This document shows positions 28,821 to 40,822 of a stretch of DNA of 64,000 nucleotides, one piece after another. The stretch comes from Brachyhypopomus gauderio (taxonomy: Eukaryota > Chordata > Actinopteri > Gymnotiformes > Hypopomidae). The notes beneath the pieces were generated by a model, which did not search any database, was not told where the DNA came from, and worked only from the letters and a program-made list of their open reading frames with translations. Location of the stretch: positions 182,501 through 246,500 of the forward strand of contig NW_027506895.1 in the NCBI RefSeq assembly GCF_052324685.1. The letters are read 5' to 3'. The number at the start of each line of letters is the position of its first letter. Position 1 is the first letter of the stretch. Made by a program: the position numbers and the translations under genes.

Positions 28821-28986
28821 TGGTTTAAGTGATGTCCAAAGTTCAATCTGTCCGCTGAGGGAAGATGCTACGTGACTTCTGGGTTGTCACTGACCCAGTA
28901 GCAAATTTCAAACCGCTCTGGGTCTAGGAAAGCATCAGTGAGTACTTGATGTTAAAAGCTTTGATGACAGTAATTCATATAAAGGC
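28821..28986 (+). repeat. Repeat shared with 39446-39606
   Basis: From ggtttaag through ctacgtgacttctgggttgt to cagtaattcatataaaggc, this block recurs almost unchanged at 39446-39606, where it is joined directly to sequences found here near 34.1 and 34.4 kb. Confidence 0.85.
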
Positions 28987-29308
28987 AGTTCTTAAAATTA
29001 AAGGCCAAGTAGGCCGTGAATAAAGGCCAATTCCTTAGCCAATGAAGGCCAAGTGGGCCCTAAATCTCGTAAGAGTTGCTAGTGAGCTTGCTAGCTATCT
29101 TGTTGTATTAGTTTTTCTCAGTCGATTTGGTTCATTTCTCTGATTAGAATTGAAATTCTCAAAACTGTTCATTCAGTCTCCACATCTCCTTGTCACTTGT
29201 GCACATTATTATTGTTGTTTTTTAAATTATCAGTTGCTTATGACATGTTTATCAAAATGTGTTGTACAAATTTTATCTGTTGAATTGTCTTACCCTCCAA
29301 AACATTTA

Positions 29309-30418
29309 GTCTTTAGTAGGGTTGTCCCGATCCGATATTTGGATAGGATTGGCCGCCGATATTAGCAAAAAATGCATATCGGTATCGGATCGGCAGGCAC
29401 GAGAAAATGCCGATCCAGACTCCCGATCCAGTTTTTTTTTTTAAAGTCCGATCCGCCGGTTTTCCAGCGCACCCATTTAGATAATCCATTTCAGTTTTTG
29501 CTGTGGTTTTGCCAGTGAGAGTAAAATCCAGTCCGCATTTTTCAGCACACCTTCAGCACACGAGCATAGCGTCTGCCCCAATTTAGGTCCGCGGCATCTC
29601 CTAACCATTAGGACCGGCGTGTACATTTGAAGTTATTGGTAAAAATGTCAGTTGTGTGGGATTATTTTACCTTAAAAGATGACGAAGAGGTAGAGTGCAA
29701 CATATGCCACAGTAAGAACTTTTAATACATCCAATCTAATCAAGCATTTAGCGAAATACCAGCATAAACAACATGACGAGTTTCTAAAGAAAACCGAAGA
29801 CAAAAAGAAAGGTCCTACACAACTAACACTGGCAGAAACGTTTGAATTGAAGGGAGTGTATAGATGGGGATGGAGCAGCAAAGTGTGGAATAGAAGGCAT
29901 TTTGCTTTTGATTAGTTTACGATATGTGCACGGATTTTTTTTAAGCTTTGGTTTACACTTGTTCAAGAGCACTGATGGATGTTAATGTTAATAGGCTATT
30001 TGTTAATAGACTATTTTCCACTCAGGTTGTGTGTTTTACTTTTTAAATATAATTTACAATATTATTTGCACTTGTGGCTTTTTAATCCTTGGTTTACTGA
30101 TGCTATTTCTGTTTGTTATTTAATATTTTGTCTATTTTGAGTTTATTAATTGCTAAATAAACAGGTCAGTTTCTCCTTACCAACCATTGTGTATTATTCA
30201 AACACACCTAATTCAGCTGGCTACTTGTTATCAAGAGTAAAATGCTTTTCAACATGAGTTTGACAACAAAGTTGGCTAAATAACTTTAAACTTTAATACA
30301 TGCTCGGATAGGCCGGTATCGGTATCGGCCGATATCGGTATCGGATCAGAAGTGCAAATAAATATCGGTATCGGATCGGAAGTTCAAAAAGCTGGATCGG
30401 GACATCCCTAGTCTTTAG
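29309..30418 (+). mobile_element. hAT-family transposon, non-autonomous, with BED finger remnant
   Basis: The element 29317-30410 has inverted ends (tagggttgtcccgatcc against ggatcgggacatcccta) and a perfect 8-bp target duplication gtctttag (29309-29316 and 30411-30418). Subterminal gatatcggtatcggatcgg repeats occur near both ends. Inside is a decayed BED zinc finger start (MSVVWDYFTLKDDEEVECNI, then CH) with an early stop. No catalytic transposase region remains. Confidence 0.93.
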
Positions 30419-30456
30419 GTCATTATATGCAAAAGTGCTGAACATGTAAAATGATG

Positions 30457-31780
30457 CCTTAGAGCAGACCTGGGCAAACTACGGCCCACGGGCCACATCC
30501 GGCCTGTTGTGCGTCCCTGTCCGGCTCGCGAGAGGCCAATCATAAATGAAACAAATATCTATGTCGTGCGTGCAATACAACTGTGATGCTTTTATTTTGA
30601 AATCGCTACGTTTGTGTTAATTCCGTATGGACATACGTGCACGTGTGTGAGCTGTGCGAGAAACAGTAGGGTTACGTAGGTGATCAGCGACAAGTTAAGG
30701 CTTCGCGAATGAACGTAGCGCGCAAACCTCCGCAAACGGCGGAACATTTACATGACGAATTTTAATGTTGCATTGTGTTCCAGGTTTGAAATGTGCTGGA
30801 ATTTAGGCTAAAGTACTTGAAAATGCTTGAAATTGTGACTGTATTTCGGTTCACAACAAATAGCTGACTGAACAGGGGGGTAATTCCAGAAAGCGGATTT
30901 AGTGACGAAACCGGGTAAGTAAACTCAGAGTTCACGAAAACTCAGGGTTTTCCGTTCCAGAAACCGAGCTTAGAGAGAACCTGAGTCAGCTGGGAAATAT
31001 TGAAATGGACCTTGAAAGTGCCGTAGAAGTGATTTAAAGGTAGGTTTAAGCCTGGTTTATACTTGACGCGGCGCGAGGGTCCACGCGGTGAAAATGACGT
31101 AATTGTGGTGACTCCGCCCGTGTGCGAGGGCCTCGCGCGCTGTCGATGAACAAAGTCATGTTTTCAGGGTTTATACATCTTTACAAGGTGGAATTAAAGC
31201 ACTTGTACGTCACTTTCAAGGTCCATTTCAATATTTCCCAGCACGTTAAACTTAATTAAGTTAAATATTTATACATATACTTGATATAATTTGCTTTTAA
31301 TCACATTATTTAATGGTGGTTTATTTTCAAAACACCCAATCTTAACGTCTTCACTTTCTCTCATGTTTCGTCCTGGAATTACAAGAGGCTCGTATTTGTT
31401 AACGTAATATAAGAAAACTGTTCAGTCAGACAGATATTTGTTGTGAAACAAAGTAGTTACAATTTCAAGCATTTTCAAGTATTTAGCCAAAATTCCAGCA
31501 CTTTTCAAATCTGAAACAAAAAGCAACATTAAAATTGGTCAGGTAATGTTCCTTCCCCTGTTCTTGAGGGGTATTTCTTTACATTAACACATATCGTTTC
31601 AGACAACACTGCACAGAATGTGACGCGACAAGTATAAACGCCTCCGCCGTTCGCGGAAGTTCGCGCGAGGTGGGCGGAGCCACCGCGATGACGTCATTTT
31701 CATTTGTGTGGCCCTCTGACACAATTCAGGTTTCTCATGTGGCCCCTTGTAAAAATTAATTGCCCACCCTTGCCTTAGAG
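30457..31780 (+). mobile_element. Second hAT element with nested repeats
   Basis: The element 30465-31772 begins cagacctgggcaaactacgg and ends attgcccacccttg. It is flanked by the 8-bp duplication ccttagag (30457-30464 and 31773-31780). It carries no transposase. Inside are blocks of other repeats: a ttccagaaagcggatttagt block at about 30887, inverted-repeat-like tttatacttgacgcgg arms at about 31055 and 31630, and an AT-rich block (31180-31570) also found at 36500-36790 and, inverted, at 56420-56560. Confidence 0.9.
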
Positions 31781-34029
31781 ATTGACATTTATTTATTTAA
31801 TATTTCAATATTTATTTTTTGTTACATTTTGACTATTTATCCTAATTTGGTTAAATTGTTTTCAAGTGAACATTCAGATACGATAAGAAAGGGAATTGGT
31901 GAAGGCTTAGATCAACCAATGGTCTCAACCATAGGTCAGAGGTGCATCTCGTGAACCTTTATTGTAATTGGCAAACATTATTTGATGCTAAACACTGCAG
32001 TATCACAAAGTCTCATAATGGAAAGACAAGGCCATGTATAGGGTGAACAGCCAATAAGAGAAGTAAGGCTGTGTGGTGTAGAGGGGTAAGACTGTGTGGT
32101 GTAAGGCTGAAAGGACAAAACAGTGTGTGGGGATGTGCCTTGGGGTAGACGCGACTCCACGACGGTATACACTCTGAAGAGACCAGGGTTCTCCCCGAAA
32201 AGATCAGGTTTGATTCCGAAGCAGACTTCACCCAAAATTTTTAATTAGTGCAACACACGTGTACATAACCCTCGGATCAGATAAAACATCAGTAAAACTT
32301 GTGCACTAAAAGTTTTGGCAATATGTTGGGGCACACTCGCCACCCTCCCACCCCCCCGAAGTTCTCGATAGATCTTCTGTTCGGCTTTTAAACGAGTAGC
32401 CCCGCCGCCTACCTTGTTAGGCTCTACCAACATCTTGGAGCGGGACCACGTGTCGCCTGTTGGAACATCTACAATATACATAAACATGATAGTATGCTAT
32501 TATTTGTTAAACATCACGTTCTGCATGATTATGCCGTCTCCCCCCTTCTGCTGCCGACCGTGGGGTCTACCGGCCAGCACCAGGGAAGCCCTGGAAGACA
32601 GCCCTCCTCCCCTGAGGACACAGGACATCCAGTGAGTTATTCCAGCTACATACATGTGCATACTCATACACACAGTCCAGGTGATGGGTCAAGTCTCTGA
32701 CCCCATCACACAGTGAAATACAGTAAGGGCAACAATTGTGGACCATGTTTTACATGTAATCATGGTCTCACAATGGCTGAAGCTGGTCGCTGGGTACAGC
32801 TGAATATTGGAAGAACAACTGTCTTCAATCGTTCAAACATTTCATAGAGAAAACATGTATGTACTGTAATTCAGAAATGTGCTCTCTGTTGTAATGCTGC
32901 ACATTGACACATTCTGACATGTTCAATTATTTTGTTTTGCATTTTTGCATTCTTATACCATATAGGATATCAACACGAGCTCATGGGGGGGGGGGGGGGG
33001 GCAGAGGTTCTATTTTCACACAACAAGAGGAGGCTGTATGTGCTTAGGTTGTTTTGAATGTGTAGAATAAGTTTTTAATTTTGCAGTTTTTCTAGTCAGT
33101 TGTCTGTCTTTTTTGAATTTCAATCAGATTTGTTTTTGTCAACAAACTGCAGTGCGAACAATAGTCAAACAATATTGCTGTACAAATTTGATTCCAGTCC
33201 AATTTCTTGCTATCAGTCTCCCACACACAGTCATGTGTAATTTTGTGTTCCATGTAAGTTTGTATGTGTGTAACATGTATTTGATATACCACAGAATGTG
33301 CAGCGTTCTTGAAATCAAAAGCTTAGCTAGATTCCATCAGTATATACAGTCTGCACTGACTGTGACTTAAAGTTGCACTGACAACATGACTAAGTATTTT
33401 GACTGCCTTGTTCATAGGCAATGGCACACAGACTAGATACTCTAATGGCACTGACAAATTGACTTACCTAAATATTTGATTTTGGGGCAAAAACAAATAA
33501 TATTGAGTGAAGTATCTGCTTTTGCATGTATTTCATTGAGTTTTTCTGTTTTGAGAAATGCACTAGTTGTGATGCCAATGTAAATCATGATGTGAGAAAT
33601 GAACCAAATCGACTGAGAAAAACTGTATTAACTACCCGTCTAAGAAACTGTTGTACCTGTCTGTCTGGCAACAAGATATCGTGTAAACTGTCAGGTGGTT
33701 ATCAAGCTAGCTAGCTAACTATCTTAGCTAGTTTTCTTGCCTCCCATTCCCCCTCTCACATCATTCAAGTTATTTAACAAACGTGCTTTGCCTTGATCCT
33801 GATCCAAAGTTGAATGCTAGCTAGCTTTAATAATCACTTCTGTACTTTAATATAAAGTTATGAAAGTGGCGGATCTATAAAGATGTGCTAGCTAATGAAC
33901 AATCGGTAACAGTTTGAAGAAGTCACATTGCAAACCAATGTGACCGACAACCATCATGGTTTTCTATTTAAAACCCGAATTGATGGGCTTGAGTGGGCAT
34001 TTGGAATTGACAACCACTCATGTATTCTT
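31781..34029. other. Intergenic with unidentified repeat-like coding stretch
   Basis: On the minus strand, 32245-32487 is open (VDVPTGDTWSRSKMLVEPNK, then KAEQKIYRELRGG) and looks protein-like, but I cannot name it. Minus-strand sequence at 31930-32240 ends in a caataaagg-type signal and could be part of a transposon end. A poly-G run lies at about 32986-33001. No host gene is recognised. Confidence 0.35.
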
Positions 34030-34650
34030 GATGGAATTCGTACTATTGTGCGGTCATAGTTGGGACGTCACGTGAAATGGAACCCCGAGTGTTAGTGATG
34101 CGTCGCGGAGCTACTTTCTCACTCCTAGTAACGAGCCACGGCGAGCAGAGTATCCTTTACAAACCGATATTATTCTGGCTAGCGTTAATCACCTGATACC
34201 ACACTGCGATTCTTACAAGACCGTGAACACAAGCCTTTAGGTATATTACCACTATAACGTTGAAAACGGTAATGTGTGATGGCTACATGTTTAAATTTAT
34301 AAATAGTAAGCTAGCTATGAGAGGTTTACATTGATTACATTGATGTTATATTAAATCCGGTCAGATTACAAGTGGATAATCTCGTGGGCCTCGGCTACCC
34401 AAATTAAATAGTAGGCCGCGTCCTCATTCTGACTTCGCTAGTTAGCTAGATACACGGCGGCTCTTTCTAAAAGTTTGGTGTCATACAGCGCATATCTGCC
34501 GGGTTTGGAGATGGTTCGGGCGCAAAAGACGACTCATTGTTTTAACTTGACAAATTTACGGTAACGTAAACTGGGGACAAGCATATGGGTGCTAGCATGC
34601 TAACGCTAACTGCAAAGTTTGAGTGTTAGCCGGCTGCGGTGTGACACGTC
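34030..34650 (+). repeat. CpG-containing block, partly recopied at 39606-39816
   Basis: Segments 34098-34130 (gcgtcgcggagctactttct) and 34415-34594 (tctgccgggtttggagatgg through acaagcatatgggtg) recur joined together at 39606-39816. Promoter-like composition (CpG, no TATA), but no downstream gene is evident, so a role as a promoter is unproven. Confidence 0.6.
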
Positions 34651-37468
34651 TCTTAAGTGTCCTCACATTCTGCTCACGGTGGGCTAGTCGGGCCTACTTG
34701 CTAACTTTCTGATCCGACTCAATATATTTACTTTGATTCTTAATGCATTAACCTAAAGAAATCAGTTTAAAGCTATTGCTGCTGTACATTTGTTCGATAT
34801 TGGGGATTAGTGCCAAATGTTCATATTCACGTGCAGTCGTTCTTATTTTAGCGTTCACAGTTCATTGCTTTAAGTGCAAAACTTCTGAATTTAAAACATT
34901 TCAGTGTTTAAAAATAATGTACATTTTCATCATCTTGGATCATGCTGCCTGTTTTTAGTTTTTTTTTTTATACTTTATATCTTTGAAATAACGTTCAGAA
35001 ATATTTGATAACTGACGGTGGTAATTGAAGATCATATAAGGTAGAAGAAACCCTGGACTGTGAAAAGTATATAAGTATATTGATTGAACCCGAGTAGCCC
35101 TATCTTTGTTGCATGTTTGGAGGGGATTGTGTAGTCAGGGTTCCCACACCTTGGCTAATATCAAATTCAAGGACCTTTAAATGACTTTCCAGGACCAACT
35201 TCCTCAAATTCAAGGACTGCACCTGGCAGCATTTACCTACTGTTACCCCTGAATATGCTATCAAAAAACAATGTTAATACAATGCAAATTCAAAACACTG
35301 AATGTCATTTCAAGCCATGCATCCTGAAATTTTCTGTGCATAACATTAAGCGCTGATTCAACAAAAACTTCACTCACACTCAACATGAGTGGCAATTCAG
35401 CAATGCACCTGTGAGAAGGTGACATTCAAGTAAAGCTGCTACACATACGTTAACTACATACAGGAAACACTAGCTTTCAGTGCTGAACGCCAGGGGAAGT
35501 AACTGGCAGCAGGCAAAACGCCGCAACAAACAAAACCTTCCCAAAATAAATGTATAACAGATAGGAAGTGAAACAGACAGAGGAAAACTTGAGAGAAGCC
35601 AGTAAGCGGCGCAGGAGATAGTTACTCGAATAAGTCGTAGAGAAGTAACAGAAGAGAGAGAGAAAGAATAAGGTGGCGAGACACCTTTAATCGGGAACAC
35701 AATGTACAGGCTTTAGAGAAAGCAGGGAAAGAGCTGAGAATGAGTCGGCGAGCCAAAACGAATCGGCAGTGATCCGTCTCCACAAGCTTTCTTAAGAAGC
35801 CATGGCAACAGGTGAAACGGATCACTGCTGATTCAGTCTAGGACTGACTGGGGTGCTTCTTGTGGAGGTAGAAGGCGTGGCATCCGAGCCAGCCCTGACA
35901 AAAGAAGGCTTTTAACCACACCACTTACTGTAGCGAATGTGATATTTTACTAAAAGTACAACCTCATTTATGGCATCAGAGAAATATCAACTTAAGTTGT
36001 CCACAAAGTAAAATGGTATCAAAAAATAGAATGTTAAGTTTGAGATTAATCCAGTTTCTAGTGTCCATGCAAAAACTTTGTGAATATTGACATGAAACAA
36101 CAAATGCTCCTGGAATTCATCTTCTGACTTAAAAAAGGCACATGAATCTACATCAAGTTTAAATCTCCTTTCAATACACTTCTTTCAATTCAATTCTTTC
36201 AATACACTAGTGATGTGTCGTTTGTGTACGATCCGGCTCTAAGAGCCGGCTCTTTGAATTGAAAGATTGGAACCGGCTCCGCAATGGGAGTCATTTTAGG
36301 ATCCTATTTGGGAGCCATTTTTTCCCTTTGATATCTCGCAGTCTCTCCACCTCCCAGTCGTTGCGCTTGTGCTCTGCAAGTGCCAAAGTGCCAGTTCTTT
36401 TCCAACATCGTTTTTATTTGTCCTTCGGTGCCTCGCCGTCTCTGCCTCTCCTTGCACGTATCGCTCTGCTTCTGCCAGCGCAATGAACAAAGTTATGTAT
36501 GCAGAGTTCATACACCTTTACAAGGTGGAATTCAAGCACTTGTACGTCACTTTCAAGGTGCATTTTCAATATTTCCCAGTACCTTAAACTTAATTAAGTT
36601 AAATATACATATACTCGAAATGATTCGAAATAATTTGCTTTTTTATCATATCGATTCAGTCAGATAGTTATTTGTTGTGAAACAGAATACAGTTACATTT
36701 TCAAACATTTTCAAGTACTTTAGCACTTTTCAAACCTGGAACACAATGCAACATTAAAATTCGTCTGGTAAATGTTCCTTCCCCTATTTTTAAAAGGTGT
36801 TTCTTTTACACTACGACAGTGTTTTGGAGAGAATGTCTCCACTGCCCGCATGTCAAGCCTTATCTAAGGTGTCAGACTTATCTAAGGTCTTTCTCTGACA
36901 TTTAAACCTCAATGTGTTGAATTTTTTCAGCAGCCTTTTTCAGAAAGTTGAAATGACCCATTATTTTTAGCCAAAAGTACTTGATTACCATCAATTAGCA
37001 TCTTGCATTTGCTTGCCGGAACAAAAAAGATAGATTCTGTATAGCCCCCATACTCAAATAGCGGCCCGTGAGCCATCTATTTCTGGCCCGCGAGCCGTTT
37101 TGAAAAGTGTTTTTTTTTTTTTTTTTTTTTTTAATCGCGCTATGTGATCTTATTTTGAAATCGCGCACCGCGATCTCAAGACGATGCTGGGGATTGCCTC
37201 TATGGCAACAACAAACAGGTAGCAGATGCAAATGCCCCCCCCCCCCCCCCGACAGTTTACATGACAATTTCAGGAGAGGAGGAGGGGGGGGGGGGGGGGA
37301 GTCAGTCAGTCAGTCAGTCAGTCAGATGACCAGTGGCTAGCCAGCAATCCATCATAGCAACAGAGCTTTAATCACCTTAAATCCCAGAGTATGAACTGAA
37401 AATTAAAAAAGTATTTGACAAATGCATACAAACATAACTTAATATTTATATCATAAATAAATATTTAC
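34651..37468. other. Repeat-rich intergenic region
   Basis: Recognisable pieces: a transposon-end-like cagggttcccacaccttggc block at 35138-35220; a ccggctctaagagccggctc hAT-like end at about 36185-36300; a copy of the 31180-31570 repeat at 36500-36790; a hAT-end-like agcggcccgtgagccatcta block at 37036-37105; poly-T at 37107-37132; poly-C at 37235-37250; poly-G at 37286-37299; and GTCA repeats at 37300-37326. No host gene seen. Confidence 0.5.
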
Positions 37469-38671
37469 CTCTGAGCAGAAGTTCCCTTCTGCCTCTTTTT
37501 GAAAAAGCAAGGCCACCGTGTCAGGTCGTTTAGTGAGGATTGTCCACATCAGGGATTCTTTAATCCCTCATCTGAGCTGCTTTATTTGTCTTGCGACACG
37601 TCACAAAACATAATTTAAATGAGTAAATGTCAATATGTAAAATGTCAATAAATAGGTAAATAGTGAGAAAACAAAATCTAACATGAAAAAATGAAGTTAT
37701 TTCAAATAATCATACAAGCCTGATTGTTTCTCTGATGTCCAGATCTGGACAGTCCTCTAGTGTAACAGTCGCAGTTTCAGGACTACCACCGAGCAGGACA
37801 TGAACAACAGCAGGGCTGAGTCCTGACATGCATGGCCCTCCATGAAGAAATAAGTGGCCTAACATTCTGCTTGCCACAATGAATATATCACTTTCCACAA
37901 GAAAGTGAGAAGCTGAAAGGACTAAATGGCAGGACTTCTTCAAAAAGCCGCGCAACACTGGAATTTGCTATACAAGACATTAAAAACAACAACAAAAAAA
38001 ATTAAACAATGACTTCAAACAATGCATATTTTCTCTTTATGCAGGTAAATAATGACAACTCCCTAATTTATTTTTATTTATGGGAATGTGAATGGTTTAC
38101 AGACTGGTTAGCACTTTAGCACAGATGGGACTGACGACACCAATTCCCATCAATATAGACATTATGCTATATATTTTGTAAAATCCTTTCAACTTTCAGC
38201 AAAAACTACAACTACATTTCAATAAACTTATGAAAACACTATTAAAATTGCATTATGCACCATAAAATAAACATGATTTGACTGCCAGTGATACTCAAGA
38301 CATACCAAAATTGATGCAAAACCCAGACTTCAGCTTTTCCAAACAGGTTGAGAAAAAATAGCGAGTTACCCCCTGTCCAACAGCAGCATCTCCTGTAAAA
38401 CAATGTAAGGTTTCATAATAAATATGAAAGGAATTACTTTCAATTGAAATGTTGGGAAACGGTATCTTGGGGTTACCTTCAAGTCTGCAATTCAGTGGTC
38501 GTGCCCATTCCACATTAGGCCGTTTATAAAATGAAATAAGGGCCATGTCCTGTTCAGCAGGACTTTTTATGTCCATGCTGAGAAGTAATGGACTCTTGTT
38601 TTCATGAAGACGAAGAAAGTTATTTGCACAACGAGACATGGCCCTCATAGGGTCACTGATACTTAACCAGT
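37469..38671 (-). pseudogene. G2E3-like HECT-domain gene fragment
   Basis: Minus-strand exons at 38671-38477, 38392-38306, about 37958-37716 and about 37560-37469 encode pieces typical of the fish G2E3-like proteins with a HECT-type C-terminus. These are DWLSISDPM...CANNFLRLHENKS, GDAAVGQGVTRYFFSTCLEK, FLVESDIFIVASRMLGHLFL, HGGPCMSGLSPAVVHVLLGG and LMWTILTKRPDTVALLF. Splice sites are plausible (38477 to 38392 and 38306 joins). Upstream domains and the end of HECT, including the catalytic Cys region, are not found within the window, so this is a partial, probably dead copy. Related sequences are very numerous in fish genomes. Confidence 0.65.
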
Positions 38672-39445
38672 CTAATTAGAGAAAGAGAAAACAAAGAGAA
38701 AACCATTAAGCCTTAACTACCTTTAACCATTTATTCATATAAATGAGCAGCTAATATACTCTGGTACTCCATAATGCTGAGTTTTGAAAATGGTGCTGAG
38801 AAAATTTATAAAATTGGAGTAACATTTAATTATGTATGCGCTACCTGCTGAGCAGGCTTTTTAAGCTGACGGTGTTGTGCATGCTTTGTAACTATTTACT
38901 GCACTGTAACACTACTTTTCTTTAACACCAGCACCTACCATCTGTAAATATGGCTGAGGATCCAGATGGCCCAGATTGCTGCTTGCTCTTCCTCACCAAC
39001 AGCACTTGCTTGCGTCACCTCATTTCCTGTACTACTCACATAATGTTTTTTTGTTACACTTGCATGGAGAGAAAAAACATTAACAGAACAGGTAAACAGT
39101 TACCTTTCCCCACACGAAGAAGCATGTACCTCCACTACATCAACAGGAAACATTTCTGTGCATACAGGACATTGCTGCATAGCTGTTACAAACAATAATA
39201 CAAGTTACAAGATTTTCTTCCATATCAACGCAATACCAGTTTCAAATGACAGCAAAATTGACCAATCATATCTTCCCTCTTAGTGGGCGGGCTTAACTGT
39301 ATGATAATTTCTGCCCGCTGTGGCGACGCTAGCTGTCGTTAGCGTACCACCGCTAGCTAGTTTCAGTCCTTTGATGCCCTTGTGCGCGTTGTTTACATAT
39401 TCCTGGGAGACGGCCCAGGTTTAATGGTCACGGTTCGCTACTGGG
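38672..39445. other. Intergenic, possible upstream part of the G2E3-like copy
   Basis: A plus-strand frame at 38950-39198 is Cys-rich (CLRHLISCTTHIMFFCYTC) but unrecognised. Sequence from 39270 is CpG-richer with repeated gctagc motifs. No gene is supported. Confidence 0.35.
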
Positions 39446-39816
39446 TTTAAGTCTTGTCCAAAGTTCAATCTGGCCGCTGGGGGAAGATGCTACGTGACTT
39501 CTGGGTTGTCACTGACCCAGTAGCAAATTTCAAACCGCTCTGGGTCTAGGAAAGCATCAGTGAGTACTTAATGTTAAAAGCTTTGATGACAGTAATTCAT
39601 ATAAAGGCGTCGCGGAGCTACTTTCTCACTCCTAGTACGAGTATCCTCATCCTGACTTTGCTAGTTGGCTAGATACACGGTAGCTCTTTCTTAAAGTTTA
39701 GTGTCGTACAGCGCATGTCTGCCGGGTTTGGAGATGGTTCGGGCGCAAAAGACGACTCGTCGTTTTAACTTGACAAATTTACGGTAACGTAACCTGGGGA
39801 CAAGCATATGGGTGGA
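39446..39816 (+). repeat. Mosaic deletion copy of three blocks from 28.8-34.6 kb
   Basis: Contiguous here are sequences matching 28821-28986, then 34098-34130, then 34415-34594, in the same order and orientation but without about 5.6 kb of intervening sequence. The joins show no splice signals, so it looks like a deletion derivative rather than a processed copy. Divergence from the source blocks is low, a few percent by eye. Confidence 0.85.
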
Positions 39817-39840
39817 GGTTGATCGGAGTGCACAGTCTTA

Positions 39841-40336
39841 AGGCTGGAACATACTTGCTGTTTGCCCATGCGTTCGCGTAGACAACCGGCTGCGTTGTGA
39901 ACGTTACTGAGAACATACTAGCCTATGTGCAACGCGTGAAACTGGAGGCATCCACTAGAGGGCAGAACGTAGAAAGGGCTTCGGTATTTTAACGATGCAA
40001 ACATGGCAACACTCGAGGAGATTAGCCTTTGGGTAATTTTACGGTCACGGCAGAAAAAACGACGACAGCGATCCCTTCGTAGGTGGTATGTAAGGCCGTT
40101 AAATCAAAGACGTGGTGAGAATGGCGAATTTGTGTCGTTGGATATCGTTGTGTCCATTTTGATGCTGGTTAGCGGCTACACTGCCCCTAGCGGTTTTGTG
40201 TGTATTGCACCTCGCGTACGCGTCGCGTTAACTTTTGGAGGACGTGCAAGACCTACGCGCCAAACCGACGCAGGATACGCGAAGCAGCCATGATGCGTAC
40301 GCGTACGCGTAGTTAACAGCAAGTATGTTTTAGCCT
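39841..40336 (+). mobile_element. PIF/Harbinger non-autonomous element, copy 1, with transposase N-terminal frame
   Basis: The ends aggctggaacatacttgctg and aacagcaagtatgttttagc are inverted repeats. TTA flanks on both sides (39838-39840 and 40337-40339), the Harbinger target preference. Inside is a 96-codon open frame at 40003-40293 whose LRRWYVRPLNQRRGENGEF resembles the start of Harbinger transposase (HARBI1-like). The DDE catalytic part is absent. Confidence 0.85.
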
Positions 40337-40338
40337 TT

Positions 40339-40822
40339 AGGCTGGAAACATACTTGCTGTTTGCTCATGCGTTCGCGTACACAACCGGCTGCGTTGTGAA
40401 CGTTACTGAGAACATACTATCCTATGTGCAACGCGTGAAACTGGAGGCGTCCACTAGAGGGCAGAACGTAGAAAGGGCTTCGGTATTTTAACGATGCAAA
40501 CATGGCAACACTCGAGGAGATTAGCCTTTGGGTAATTTTACGGTCACGGCAGAAAAAACGACAACATCGATCCCTTCGTAGGTGGTATGTAAGGCCGTTA
40601 AATCAAAGACGTTGTGAGAATGGCGAGTTTGTGTCGTTGGATATCGTTGTGTCCATTTTGATGCTGGTTAGCGGCTACACTGACCCTAGCGGTTTTGTGT
40701 GTATTGCACCTCGCGTACGCGTCGCGTTAACTTTTGGAGGACGTGCAAGACCGACGCAGGATACGCGAAGCAGCCATGATGCGTACGCGAACGCGTAGTT
40801 AACAGCAAGTATGTTTCCTCCA
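40339..40822 (+). mobile_element. PIF/Harbinger non-autonomous element, copy 2 in tandem
   Basis: Follows copy 1 directly, sharing its flanking TTA, with about 97 percent identity by eye. A 98-codon frame at 40502-40798 corresponds to that of copy 1 but has a short deletion near its end. The right end (gtatgtttcctccagtc) is slightly altered. Confidence 0.85.
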
